This document shows positions 16,285-23,505 of a DNA stretch of 64,000 nucleotides, piece by piece. Below the pieces are notes generated by a model. That model searched no databases. It had not been told where the DNA came from and saw only the letters and a list, made by a program, of their open reading frames with translations. Source of the stretch: Phosphitispora fastidiosa (lineage in GTDB: Bacteria > Bacillota > Thermincolia > Thermincolales > UBA2595); assembly GCF_019008365.1 (NCBI RefSeq), contig NZ_JAHHUL010000015.1, positions 49,784 through 113,783 on the forward strand, given 5' to 3'. The position numbers and the translations under genes are program-made. Positions within the stretch are counted from its first letter, which is position 1. The number at the start of each line of letters is the position of its first letter.

Positions 16285-17259
16285 ATGAGAAGAAGATTTT
16301 TTAACAGGAGAGTGGCCTTGTGTTTGTGCTTTTGTATGGCTGTCAATCTGTTGACAGGCTGTGCCGGCGCAAAAAAACCGCTGCCGGGGGAAAGGGAGCC
16401 TGGCGCAAAGCTTGGCAAAGAGCCTTCTATAAGGTTGTATATTAACGAAACCGGTGAAATCAAAAATATTAAAATGGAAGAATATATTCAGGGCGTTGTA
16501 GCTGCGGAAATGGATACAAAATGGCCCATAAATGCCTTGGCTGCGCAGGCTATTCTGGCCCGTACCTTCACCCTGAAGCAAATCAAAGATAAGGGCGGAG
16601 TACCCAAATACAAAGCAGATGCTTCCACAAGTGTAGAAGAATTCCAGGCTTTTGACCAGTCAAGAATAAATGATAATGTGCGCCAGGCAGTGAATATGAC
16701 CAGAGGTGAAGTCGTCAAGTATAAGAACGATTATATCAATGCTTGGTTCAGCGCCTGTGACGGTGGTGTGGAGGCTTCTGCTGCAGAGGGCCTGTCGTAC
16801 AAGAAAGAAGAAACGCCATATATTAAGGCCGGTGTCGAAGATGGCTGCCTGTCAATCACTGTGCCCGAAAATGTCAGTTGGACTGCCAAGTTTCCTCTGG
16901 GTACAGTCAGGGCTGCTGTCCAGCAAGTTACCGGCAACGACCCTGGGGATATTAATGCCGGCAATATTGGGGTTGCCGGCAGAGGGCCCTCCGGAAGAGC
17001 CGAGACCTTGAAAATAGGGACTCAGAAGGTGGGAGGTGCAGCCCTAAGACTTGCTCTTGGTAATGAGAAAATGCGTTCTATTTATCTCGATAAGATGTGG
17101 ATAGACGGCGGGAACCTTGCCATGTCTGGAAAAGGCTATGGTCATGGTGTCGGGATGTGCCAGTGGGGTGCCAAGAAAATGGCGGCAGAAGGTAAAACTC
17201 CGGAACAAATAATACAGTTTTATTTTAAGGATATTTCGATAGAAAAAGAATGGAAGTAA
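16285..17259 (+). CDS. SpoIID/LytB-domain lipoprotein
   Basis: 324 residues. A signal peptide ends in the lipobox LTGC at about residue 26, so the mature protein is probably membrane-anchored. The SpoIID/LytB domain follows: MEEYIQGVVAAEMDTKWPIN, AALAAQAILARTFTL-like helix, AWFSACDGGVEAS, and the C-terminal GKGYGHGVGMCQWGAKKMAA. SpoIID is a lytic transglycosylase of engulfment; paralogues stimulate amidases. An ancestral spoIID is not implied by its place in the yab cluster, so a paralogue is possible. AGAAGGGGG lies upstream. Confidence 0.85.
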   Translation: MRRRFFNRRVALCLCFCMAVNLLTGCAGAKKPLPGEREPGAKLGKEPSIRLYINETGEIKNIKMEEYIQGVVAAEMDTKWPINALAAQAILARTFTLKQIKDKGGVPKYKADASTSVEEFQAFDQSRINDNVRQAVNMTRGEVVKYKNDYINAWFSACDGGVEASAAEGLSYKKEETPYIKAGVEDGCLSITVPENVSWTAKFPLGTVRAAVQQVTGNDPGDINAGNIGVAGRGPSGRAETLKIGTQKVGGAALRLALGNEKMRSIYLDKMWIDGGNLAMSGKGYGHGVGMCQWGAKKMAAEGKTPEQIIQFYFKDISIEKEWK

Positions 17260-17265
17260 AGCATG

Positions 17266-17325
17266 AAAAAGGATAGCCCTCTACTTAACTAGGATAGTTA
17301 GTGTAGGGGGCTACATCTTTTTGAA
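17266..17325 (+). terminator. Intrinsic terminator after the SpoIID-domain gene
   Basis: TAGCCCTCTAC (about 17275) pairs with GTAGGGGGCTA (about 17303), with one G-U pair and an AT-rich loop, and is followed by ATCTTTTTG. Confidence 0.75.
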
Positions 17326-17354
17326 GCATATTATGTCTTTTAACAGAATATTTA
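17326..17354 (+). promoter_or_regulatory. Possible sigma-E promoter of yabP-yabQ
   Basis: GCATATT (17326-17332) fits the sigma-E -35 (KMATATT) fully. 14 bases later AATATTTA fits the -10 poorly. B. subtilis yabP is a sigma-E gene, which is the main support. Confidence 0.3.
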
Positions 17355-17388
17355 TGAGATAGTAGGATGTTTTAAGGAGGGAACTGTT

Positions 17389-17682
17389 TTGATAGACCGG
17401 GATCAGATAAGAGAATATAAAATTATTATGACCAATAGGGAAACTGCCCTTATTGAAGGGGTGGAGAATGTTGAAAGCTTTGATGAGGAAGAGATTCTTT
17501 TGGAAACCAAAATGGGACTGTTAATATTAAAAGGCCGGGGAATGCACGTAGTCCAGCTTAATTTGGAGGACGGTGTGCTAATGGTTGAAGGCTACTGCAA
17601 ATCCCTGGAATTCTCAGATGAAAAAAATGCACGGGGTGTCAGAAATAAAAGCAGAGGCTTTTTAGAGCGCATCTTAAAATAG
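17389..17682 (+). CDS. yabP: Sporulation protein YabP
   Basis: 97 residues of the YabP/YqfC family: short beta-rich proteins made in the mother cell during sporulation. Family-like stretch: MTNRETALIEGVENVESFDE followed by EEILLETKMGLLILKGRGMHV. TTG start with AAGGAGGG at 7 bases. Followed 25 bases later by yabQ, its usual partner, so the two form an operon. Confidence 0.92.
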   Translation: MIDRDQIREYKIIMTNRETALIEGVENVESFDEEEILLETKMGLLILKGRGMHVVQLNLEDGVLMVEGYCKSLEFSDEKNARGVRNKSRGFLERILK

Positions 17683-17707
17683 TCTGTGACCGAAAGGGAG
17701 GGGGCTA

Positions 17708-18265
17708 ATGCAGTCTTTGGAGTCCCAGTTTTTTTCGTTTCTTGTGACTTTATTGATGGGATTAACAATTGGCATCCTTTTTGATTTTTATAATGTTACC
17801 AAAGGAATCATCCGTCCCCGAAAGGCGGGCACATACCTAGGCGATTTATTATTTTGGGTGATCACAACTATTGTGGTCTTTTTCATGCTGCTGATCGGGA
17901 ATTGGGGTGAACTGCGTTTTTATGTTATCATCGGGATCCTGGCAGGAGTAGTATGTTACATAAAGTTCCTGAGCCCGATGGTAATAAAAATACTCTTATA
18001 TATTATTTGTTTTTTTAAGACAGTCCTTGCAGGTATTGCCAAGGGCCTGCGCTTCTTTTGGTTTATCGTAAGTTATCCTGTAATTTTGCTGGGAAATATA
18101 ATAATTATTCCGGTAGGGCTTCTAGGAAGAACTTGTAACAAGTTGTGCAGTTTTACCGGACGACAGAGTGAGAGATTTATTAAAAAGCCTGCCAGGGAAA
18201 AAAGTGTTTTATTGAAAAAAAATATTAAGAATAAGCTAAATTCATTGGTTAATAGAAAGCCTTAA
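17708..18265 (+). CDS. yabQ: Spore cortex biosynthesis protein YabQ
   Basis: 185 residues with about four to five membrane helices (QFFSFLVTLLMGLTIGILFD, LLFWVITTIVVFFMLLIGNW, YVIIGILAGVVCYIKF and others) and a basic C-terminus (KKPAREKSVLLKKNIKNK). YabQ is a membrane protein needed for spore cortex formation in Bacillus. The ATG follows AAAGGGAGGGG. Neighbours and hydropathy agree with the family. Confidence 0.92.
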   Translation: MQSLESQFFSFLVTLLMGLTIGILFDFYNVTKGIIRPRKAGTYLGDLLFWVITTIVVFFMLLIGNWGELRFYVIIGILAGVVCYIKFLSPMVIKILLYIICFFKTVLAGIAKGLRFFWFIVSYPVILLGNIIIIPVGLLGRTCNKLCSFTGRQSERFIKKPAREKSVLLKKNIKNKLNSLVNRKP

Positions 18266-18328
18266 TTTTTTTATTATAGCCAAGGAGGATTATTGGATAT
18301 TGGCGTAGAATCAATATTTGTACTATAA

Positions 18329-18427
18329 ATGTCATTGTTTTGTACATGGTTTGTACACAGTTTGTGGATAAGATGTGGATAGTTTGTGGTTAATATGTGG
18401 TTAATATAAGGCTAAGGTGTGGTTAAG
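18329..18427 (+). promoter_or_regulatory. 11-bp-periodic array of DnaA-box-like sequences
   Basis: Eight to nine successive 11-bp units can be laid out without gaps from 18329 or 18340 to 18427. TGTGGATAA at 18363-18371 equals the DnaA box (reverse of TTATCCACA). Related boxes start at 18374 (TGTGGATAG), 18385, 18396 and 18418 (each TGTGGTTAA). Two upstream units contain TTGTACA instead. The array ends about 30 bases before the start of the small HTH gene. DnaA binding is inference. Confidence 0.7.
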
Positions 18428-18457
18428 CCCCGAGATTAAGCCTGTAGGGTGGCAGCT

Positions 18458-18691
18458 ATGAAGATAGAAATCAGAGGCGTGGAAAGACTGAGCTTTCGGG
18501 AGCGCCAGGTGGTAACCTTAAAGGAAATGGGTTATTCAAATGATAGAATTTCCAAAAAGCTCGGGTTAACCGGAAGCACCGTGGCAACCCTTTACAGCCG
18601 TGCCAAGAACAAGGGGTATGAGGTTGTTATTATTATACCTGGGGATAGTTTGGGGTTATTCGGGCCTGATGATGAGGATGGTGATTCGTAA
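18458..18691 (+). CDS. Small helix-turn-helix protein (sigma region 4/LuxR-like)
   Basis: 77 residues. The region LSFRERQVVTLKEMGYSNDR followed by ISKKLGLTGSTVATLYSRAK is a clear HTH of the LuxR/sigma-70 region 4 kind. The C-terminus (IPGDSLGLFGPDDEDGDS) is acidic. It has no receiver or sigma domain. ATG 18458 follows AGGGTGG. Its stop codon overlaps the divIC start by one base, so the two are co-translated. The DnaA-box-like array directly upstream suggests control linked to replication; the target is unknown. Confidence 0.8.
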   Translation: MKIEIRGVERLSFRERQVVTLKEMGYSNDRISKKLGLTGSTVATLYSRAKNKGYEVVIIIPGDSLGLFGPDDEDGDS

Positions 18692-19104
18692 TGGTCCTTT
18701 CAGCAAAAGTTAAAAAGTATGATAATTCGGGGGACATGCCGGGTATACTTAGAAGCCCAAAGCACAAGAAATTTAAGTATAAACTTAAAGGTCCCAGTGT
18801 AATTATTCTTATATTATTGGGGATGATTTTTTATTCCTTTGGTGGACAAATGGTAAAAATGTATAATGTTCAGCATGAGATTACAAATATTCAGGAACAG
18901 ATGAACCAGCTTAAGGTAAATAATGACACCTTAAAAAAACAATTGGAACAATTGAACTCTGAAGCATATATTGAGAGAGAGGCGCGGGAGAAGCTGGGGC
19001 TGGTTAAACCGGGGGAGAAAATAATTCTTGAAGCAAGAACAGGTGAAAAAGGGAGCACAATTCCGGCTGCTGCCAAAAACCCCAAACAAATTGAAGTACA
19101 TTAA
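18691..19104 (+). CDS. divIC: Cell division protein DivIC (FtsB-like septum formation initiator)
   Basis: 137 residues: a basic cytoplasmic N-terminus, one membrane helix (about residues 33-52, PSVIILILLGMIFYSFG), and an extracytoplasmic coiled coil (HEITNIQEQMNQLKVNNDTL). The conserved end EAYIEREAREKLGLVKPGE follows. DivIC/FtsB forms the FtsQLB-type divisome complex. It sits between yabQ and yabR as in Bacillus, but with the small HTH gene in front. Confidence 0.93.
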   Translation: MVLSAKVKKYDNSGDMPGILRSPKHKKFKYKLKGPSVIILILLGMIFYSFGGQMVKMYNVQHEITNIQEQMNQLKVNNDTLKKQLEQLNSEAYIEREAREKLGLVKPGEKIILEARTGEKGSTIPAAAKNPKQIEVH

Positions 19105-19119
19105 ACAATAGCGGGCATC

Positions 19120-19148
19120 TTGACACATAAAATCCATTCGGTTATAAT
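19120..19148 (+). promoter_or_regulatory. Consensus sigma-A promoter of yabR
   Basis: TTGACA (19120-19125) and TATAAT (19143-19148), both perfect, are separated by 17 bp. It lies just after divIC and about 60 bases before the yabR ATG. Confidence 0.85.
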
Positions 19149-19209
19149 TTGATTGATTACACAAGATGATTGCAGGTCTTGTCTTATTTTAAGGAGGATT
19201 TTTTGTTTT

Positions 19210-19644
19210 ATGTCAATTGAAGTGGGGAGCATCGTTGAAGGAGTGGTCACAGGTATCACCAATTTTGGGGCTTTTATTGAATTGCCCGGGGGCCAGACGG
19301 GATTAGTTCACATTTCCGAGGTTGCCGACTCTTATGTCAGGGATGTCAAAGATTATCTCAAGGATAAGGACCGGGTAAAGGTCAAGGTTATTGCTGTAGA
19401 CAAGGGCAAAATAGGTCTGTCTATCAAACAAGCCAAGCCAATCGTTGCTCACAGCACTTCCGAGCGCAAGAGTAATCCTGAACGCAGGGGATATCATCAG
19501 CCTGCCAGGAAGCCGGAAAATTTTGAAGACCGGTTGACTAAGTTTATGAAGGAGAGTGATGAGCGCCAGCAGGACATTCGGCGCAGCACTGATAACAAAA
19601 GGGGCGGCAAAGGCTCCAAAAAATCGTATAAGACTTCGGTCTGA
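19210..19644 (+). CDS. yabR: YabR-type S1-domain RNA-binding protein
   Basis: 144 residues. An S1 domain at 1-75 (EVGSIVEGVVTGITNFGAFI, GLVHISEVADSYV, KVIAVDKGKIGLSIKQA) is followed by a basic, Ser- and Arg-rich tail (SERKSNPERRGYH, NKRGGKGSKKSYK). Probably binds RNA or ribosomes; the family (YabR, general stress protein 13) lacks a firm function. ATG 19210 follows AAGGAGG by 12 bases. The frame is open further upstream but lacks a better start. Confidence 0.9.
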   Translation: MSIEVGSIVEGVVTGITNFGAFIELPGGQTGLVHISEVADSYVRDVKDYLKDKDRVKVKVIAVDKGKIGLSIKQAKPIVAHSTSERKSNPERRGYHQPARKPENFEDRLTKFMKESDERQQDIRRSTDNKRGGKGSKKSYKTSV

Positions 19645-19657
19645 TATTTGGAATGCA

Positions 19658-19682
19658 GAGCACCGGTCAACGGTGCTTTTCT
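19658..19682 (+). terminator. Intrinsic terminator of yabR
   Basis: AGCACCG-GTCAA-CGGTGCT with TTTTCTT behind it; 7-bp perfect stem. Confidence 0.8.
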
Positions 19683-19714
19683 TGTTCCAATACTGATAAT
19701 AAGGAGGAGATTTT

Positions 19715-20599
19715 ATGCGTATTGCTGTTGTTGATATAGGGACAAATTCTACAAGGCTGCTTATTACGGGTTATGCAGCGGAGGAATTGCGGACATATGA
19801 GACAAGCCTGGTAACTACGAGGCTGGGAGAGGGAATTGGCAGGAAAAGTCATTTATCCCGGGCGGCGATAGAACGGACAATTGAAGCGCTGCTGAAGTTC
19901 CGCGATACAATAATCAGAGTTGGGGCTGATAAGATTGTCGTGGCGGCAACAAGCGCTGTGCGTGATGCGGACAACCGGATGGATTTTTTGTCAGAGGTTG
20001 CCAGACAGGTAGGATGGGATGTAAGGGTTCTGTCAGGAGGAGAGGAAGCTGAACTAAGCTACCAGGGGGCTGTCAGCAGCTTTGGTCTGAAGTATGGGAA
20101 GCCGGCAGTAGTTGATATCGGCGGGGGAAGTACGGAATTTATCTGGACAGAAAACGGGAATTTAAATTGTATCAGTAAACAGGTTGGTGCAGTCAGAATG
20201 ACTGATACTCATGCTTCTCAAGCTGAGATTGCAGAATTACTTAAAGAAGTGCTGTCTAATGTTCGGGGAACAGGGGTACATCACTTCATAGGGGTGGGGG
20301 GGACCATAACTACTGCGGCAGCGATTGACCAGCGCCTGTCGGTTTATGACCCTGAAGCAGTTCATGGTTATTGCCTTAAAGAGGGAAGTATAGCTGACAT
20401 CCTGTCCGAGCTTGAGGTGATGTCTCCTTCCCGGAGAAAAGAGGTTCCAGGGCTGCAGCCTGAAAGAGCGGACATTATAATTGCAGGATTAAGAATCCTG
20501 CTGGCTGTTGTCAGGGGACTGGGCGCTGGTGCGATAACTGTCAGTGAAACTGATATTATGCACGGCCTGGCCTTGAGTGCGGCACTGACTACAAATTAA
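19715..20599 (+). CDS. Ppx/GppA-family exopolyphosphatase or (p)ppGpp phosphohydrolase
   Basis: 294 residues with the ASKHA phosphate motifs of the family: MRIAVVDIGTNSTRLLI at the N-terminus, VVDIGGGSTEFIW near residue 133, and GVGGTITTAAAI near 190. This is the short two-domain form common in Clostridia. Substrate (polyphosphate or pppGpp) cannot be told from sequence. ATG behind AAGGAGGAG. Confidence 0.9.
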   Translation: MRIAVVDIGTNSTRLLITGYAAEELRTYETSLVTTRLGEGIGRKSHLSRAAIERTIEALLKFRDTIIRVGADKIVVAATSAVRDADNRMDFLSEVARQVGWDVRVLSGGEEAELSYQGAVSSFGLKYGKPAVVDIGGGSTEFIWTENGNLNCISKQVGAVRMTDTHASQAEIAELLKEVLSNVRGTGVHHFIGVGGTITTAAAIDQRLSVYDPEAVHGYCLKEGSIADILSELEVMSPSRRKEVPGLQPERADIIIAGLRILLAVVRGLGAGAITVSETDIMHGLALSAALTTN

Positions 20600-20626
20600 T
20601 TCCAGCCGGAAAACCAAAAATTTTGT

Positions 20627-20654
20627 TAAAGTTCTGGCATGAGAGGCATATAAT
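20627..20654 (+). promoter_or_regulatory. Sigma-E-like promoter of the uncharacterised gene at 20715
   Basis: CATATAAT (20647-20654) fits the sigma-E -10 (CATAYAMT) fully. TAAAGTT at 20627-20633, 13 bases upstream, fits the -35 (KMATATT) at five of seven positions. It suggests mother-cell expression during sporulation. Confidence 0.4.
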
Positions 20655-20714
20655 TATTTAAGACGGAAGAGTTGCAGCCGGCAAAGTTTTTGAGCAGGTC
20701 AAAGGGGGTTTGGC

Positions 20715-21563
20715 ATGAGCCGTCTGGCGGACAGAGAGTACCACCGTTATACAGCGGTTCTGCGGGAAGATAATCGCAGCTATGCCAAAACCCCGGCTAG
20801 AAGGCCGGGAGGCAAGGCGACTATAGAGATTACCGGGAAATCAGGAATATTGAAGTGTTCTGTCAGAAATCTACGCCCGTTAAATACACCCAATGCTGAC
20901 AAAGGATATGGGGTTTGGATCAGAACGGAGGAAAAAGGCGATACTGTTCCTGTATATGCAGGAGGTATAGAAATCAATACGAGGGGGGTGGGAGACAGCA
21001 CAATAAGCTTTGACCCTGAACGTTTAAGAGATTCGGGGTTTAATCTCGGGTCAGGTGGGATTCTGGAAGTATGTGTGCATACAGCACCCAGGGATGATTT
21101 GCCCGGCGACAGGGTTTTGATGGGAGAACTGGAACTTGAAGAGGCAGACCTTCCTGAAGAGCCAAAAATGGAGAAAGTATCACCATTTGGGACGGGATTG
21201 CCTTATCATCAGTGGTGGAAGTTCTACCCAGGGTATTTTCAAGAAATGATGTTTTTTTCACAGGACAATCAAAACTCCGGTTCATACGGACCTGTTTTTC
21301 GCGGGCATCAGCTTATAGGTCTGCAGTATGCACAGGGTGCGGTAAAATATCTGGTACACGGAATCCCTGGCAGGTTTTGCCTTCGAGACCAACCTTTTGG
21401 GGGAGCCACCGGGTATGTTTATTGGCATCCTTTACCGGGACAACAGTTTAAACCAGGGGACTATGGTTACTGGTTAATTTACATTGACCCTACAACCGCT
21501 GAGGTGGTTTTTCCAGAGAGAGCTGTGCAACCCCCTGACTGTTCAAATTGTGAAAAAGAGTAA
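20715..21563 (+). CDS. Uncharacterised protein, probably sporulation-associated
   Basis: 282 residues, soluble, no signal peptide. An N-terminal beta-rich half (GGKATIEITGKSGILKCSVR, YGVWIRTEEKGDTVPVYAGG) is joined to a C-terminal half rich in aromatic residues, Gly and Pro (LPYHQWWKFYPGYFQEMMFF, GYVYWHPLPGQQFKPGDYGYW, ending PDCSNCEKE). The gene at 22070 has a similar plan with a Trp-Trp motif near its end, so they may be distant relatives. I do not recognise the family. It lies between a gppA homologue and spoIIE with a sigma-E-like promoter upstream and a strong hairpin downstream. GTTTGGC-ATG has an AAAGGGGG Shine-Dalgarno. Confidence 0.75.
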   Translation: MSRLADREYHRYTAVLREDNRSYAKTPARRPGGKATIEITGKSGILKCSVRNLRPLNTPNADKGYGVWIRTEEKGDTVPVYAGGIEINTRGVGDSTISFDPERLRDSGFNLGSGGILEVCVHTAPRDDLPGDRVLMGELELEEADLPEEPKMEKVSPFGTGLPYHQWWKFYPGYFQEMMFFSQDNQNSGSYGPVFRGHQLIGLQYAQGAVKYLVHGIPGRFCLRDQPFGGATGYVYWHPLPGQQFKPGDYGYWLIYIDPTTAEVVFPERAVQPPDCSNCEKE

Positions 21564-21573
21564 TTTATATTAA

Positions 21574-21603
21574 AGGGGTGCCTCGCGGGAGGCCCCCTTT
21601 AAC
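21574..21603. terminator. Bidirectional terminator between convergent genes
   Basis: TAAAGGGG..CCTC-GCGG-GAGG..CCCCTTTA: a near-perfect palindrome with A-rich and T-rich ends, placed between the gene ending at 21563 and the minus-strand gene ending at 21654. Confidence 0.85.
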
Positions 21604-21653
21604 AGTTTCAGGCCGGAGGTCCGGGTCAGTCGGTGGATGTCCGGTTCCAAAAA

Positions 21654-21926
21654 TCAGTGTCCCGGTTCGAGTGGTTCGTGGCGGGGTGCGCTTACTATTG
21701 TCAGGCTGTTGAGTACCAGGGTAGTCTCAGTACAATTACTGCCTTCGGTGATTTTCTTTTTAATTTCAAGCCGCGGTATAAAAATGGATACCTCATGAGG
21801 AACGGGAATGGATATTTTCCGCACCAGTTTGGCATTAATTCCAAAGATATTTATTGCAGCTTCATCCAAGCCTGCCCCAAGGCCAAACCTGTTGAAAAAA
21901 CATTTGGTTTTTTGCAGCAGTTTCAT
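21654..21926 (-). CDS. Small hypothetical protein
   Basis: 90 residues. No known motif: MKLLQKTKCFFNRFGLGAGL, then a beta-like stretch (AKLVRKISIPVPHEVSIF) and a Pro/His-rich end. It is preferred over the overlapping plus-strand frame because GAGGGGG lies 8 bases before its ATG and a bidirectional terminator follows its stop. It is divergent from the gene at 22070. Function unknown. Confidence 0.55.
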   Translation of the reverse strand: MKLLQKTKCFFNRFGLGAGLDEAAINIFGINAKLVRKISIPVPHEVSIFIPRLEIKKKITEGSNCTETTLVLNSLTIVSAPRHEPLEPGH

Positions 21927-22069
21927 TGTCGGTCCCCCTCACTATTAGTATATTATGGAGAGCTATTTAATTGTGAACACCTCTAAAAAATCAGGGTGTA
22001 ACGGAACTTGGGATGAAGCAATATACTGATATAAAACACAGCTTTAATGTGAGGAAAGGAAGGTATTTG

Positions 22070-22744
22070 ATGGTTTTATCCAAAGGTACAGATTACTCTT
22101 TTCATAAGGTATTCCTGTATCCCGCCGGAAATCTGGTAAAGGAAAGCACTATCCCGCATGGTAAAGTTGACATTATGGTAAACGGGGCTAAAGGCCGGTT
22201 AAATTGGTATCTGACTGAAGCCCCGGATACTGGAAGGCAGGATTTAGGGGAGCGTCTGGCGGTAGTGCTGTTTAACGAAAGTAACGGACAGGCACTCAGG
22301 ATAGGGAGTTTTGCTGTCAGCAATTCTGAGATGAAAGGCGGTAGTTGGGATTTTAATACGGCTTCTGCTGCTTCAGGAAACTCAGAGGAACTGGTGAGAT
22401 ATTCCATCAAAATTATTGCTGAGAACCAACCGGGCATGCAAAATATTGCTGCTGAAGGCAGCGGAACTGAAAACAAGTTGTCTGGAAACAGAGTGATTTT
22501 GGAAGGGGTTATTCTGCTTTCCGCGGAGTTGAATGACAACCGGGTAATTGGGCTTAACAGGGAGGTGAAAACCACACAGTCAGCGCCCAAGAGCCCGGTA
22601 AACAATATTTTTCTGCCGATTCAGCCATTTATGCCGCCCCTTCCCAATATCAGGTGGTGGCAGATCAGTATACTGCCTGACTTTGAGAATAATTACAGGC
22701 AGCCCGCTTTCTGCCCCAGGCAGAAAAAACGGGCAGTGTATTAG
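22070..22744 (+). CDS. Uncharacterised protein with Trp-Trp motif near the C-terminus
   Basis: 224 residues from ATG 22070, which follows GGAAAGGAAGG at 7 bases; an ATG at 22013 has no good Shine-Dalgarno. The N-terminal ~180 residues look beta-rich (KVFLYPAGNLVKESTIPHGK, AKGRLNWYLTEAPD, ALRIGSFAVSNSEMKGGSW). The end is Pro-rich (PIQPFMPPLPNIRWWQIS). It resembles the gene at 20715 in layout. Family not recognised; its position beside spoIIE suggests a spore structural role. Confidence 0.7.
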   Translation: MVLSKGTDYSFHKVFLYPAGNLVKESTIPHGKVDIMVNGAKGRLNWYLTEAPDTGRQDLGERLAVVLFNESNGQALRIGSFAVSNSEMKGGSWDFNTASAASGNSEELVRYSIKIIAENQPGMQNIAAEGSGTENKLSGNRVILEGVILLSAELNDNRVIGLNREVKTTQSAPKSPVNNIFLPIQPFMPPLPNIRWWQISILPDFENNYRQPAFCPRQKKRAVY

Positions 22745-22785
22745 CATGAGATGGCGAACATTAGTATTTTTAGGAGGTATATGCT

Positions 22786-23304
22786 TTGACGGTTGGTGAA
22801 ACAAAAAAAATGATTGTATTTCCCAGAATTCCGCTAAAATTAAATCTACCCTCAGGTTATCCCAAAGCAGGGAAGATTTCAAACATATCGATAGCTCCCG
22901 AAATAAGTGAATATAGAGTCAGTCGTAGTGAGATGGAGATAAAAGGTTCCTATCAAATAACAGTGTCATATTTTCAAGCCTGTGATAAAGAGGACCAGAC
23001 CCCGCCTGAACTGAAGGAAGTGGAAAATGATGATTTCTTCTGTCATTTACGGTTACAGGCGGACGGCTTGTTTGTTGATGAGGAAGACGATTATTCCGGG
23101 AATACCGGACTCGGGGCAGAGCTATATACAGTGCATTATACAAGACCATTTCACACATTTGTTGATATACAGTTGATTGAAAGGCCAAGACAATATAAAC
23201 CGGGCATGATTGTTGAGAAAGCCGATCTGACATCTGATGGGTCCGGTCTCAGTGGAGAACTGGTACTGGGGTTGGTCAATAGGGCGCGCCGGCGGTCGTG
23301 GTAA
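22786..23304 (+). CDS. Uncharacterised protein, SPOCS/DUF3794-like in appearance
   Basis: 172 residues from a TTG start 8 bases after AGGAGG; an ATG at 22781 opens only a three-codon frame. The beta-strand pattern (EYRVSRSEMEIKGSYQITVS, then AELYTVHYTRPFHTFVDIQL) recalls SPOCS domains of spore coat protein SipL, but the similarity is weak. It ends in a basic RARRRSW. It follows the gene at 22070 by 41 bases and is closed by a clear terminator. Confidence 0.65.
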   Translation: MTVGETKKMIVFPRIPLKLNLPSGYPKAGKISNISIAPEISEYRVSRSEMEIKGSYQITVSYFQACDKEDQTPPELKEVENDDFFCHLRLQADGLFVDEEDDYSGNTGLGAELYTVHYTRPFHTFVDIQLIERPRQYKPGMIVEKADLTSDGSGLSGELVLGLVNRARRRSW

Positions 23305-23321
23305 CTGAATAAAAGTTTGGT

Positions 23322-23346
23322 GCGTATGAAACTCATACGCTTTTTT
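23322..23346 (+). terminator. Intrinsic terminator
   Basis: GCGTATGA-AAC-TCATACGC followed by T6: 8-bp perfect stem. Confidence 0.9.
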
Positions 23347-23375
23347 GTTGCCCGGGATATTTTATAAACGAATCC

Positions 23376-23441
23376 GGTCGAAATAAAATTTCACATCGAC
23401 TACCAAACATGACAAAGATTTTCCAACACATGTAATATAAT
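23376..23441 (+). promoter_or_regulatory. Spo0A-type sigma-A promoter of spoIIE with 21-bp spacer
   Basis: ATGACA (23409-23414) and TATAAT (23436-23441) are 21 bp apart. The same unusual spacing is known for the Spo0A-activated spoIIE promoter of B. subtilis. GGTCGAA at 23376-23382 matches the 0A box TGTCGAA at six of seven positions, and a weaker inverted one overlaps 23396-23402. Confidence 0.6.
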
Positions 23442-23505
23442 AAAACAAGAGTTTCTTTGGGCAGGCCGGAAACTTATTAAATTCCAAACGGGCGGTGCTT
23501 AAACA

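Noticed and set aside
21633..21986. Plus-strand 117-codon frame
   Set aside because: It overlaps the minus-strand gene 21654-21926, which has a good Shine-Dalgarno and a shared terminator; this frame has neither and runs through the divergent promoter region.
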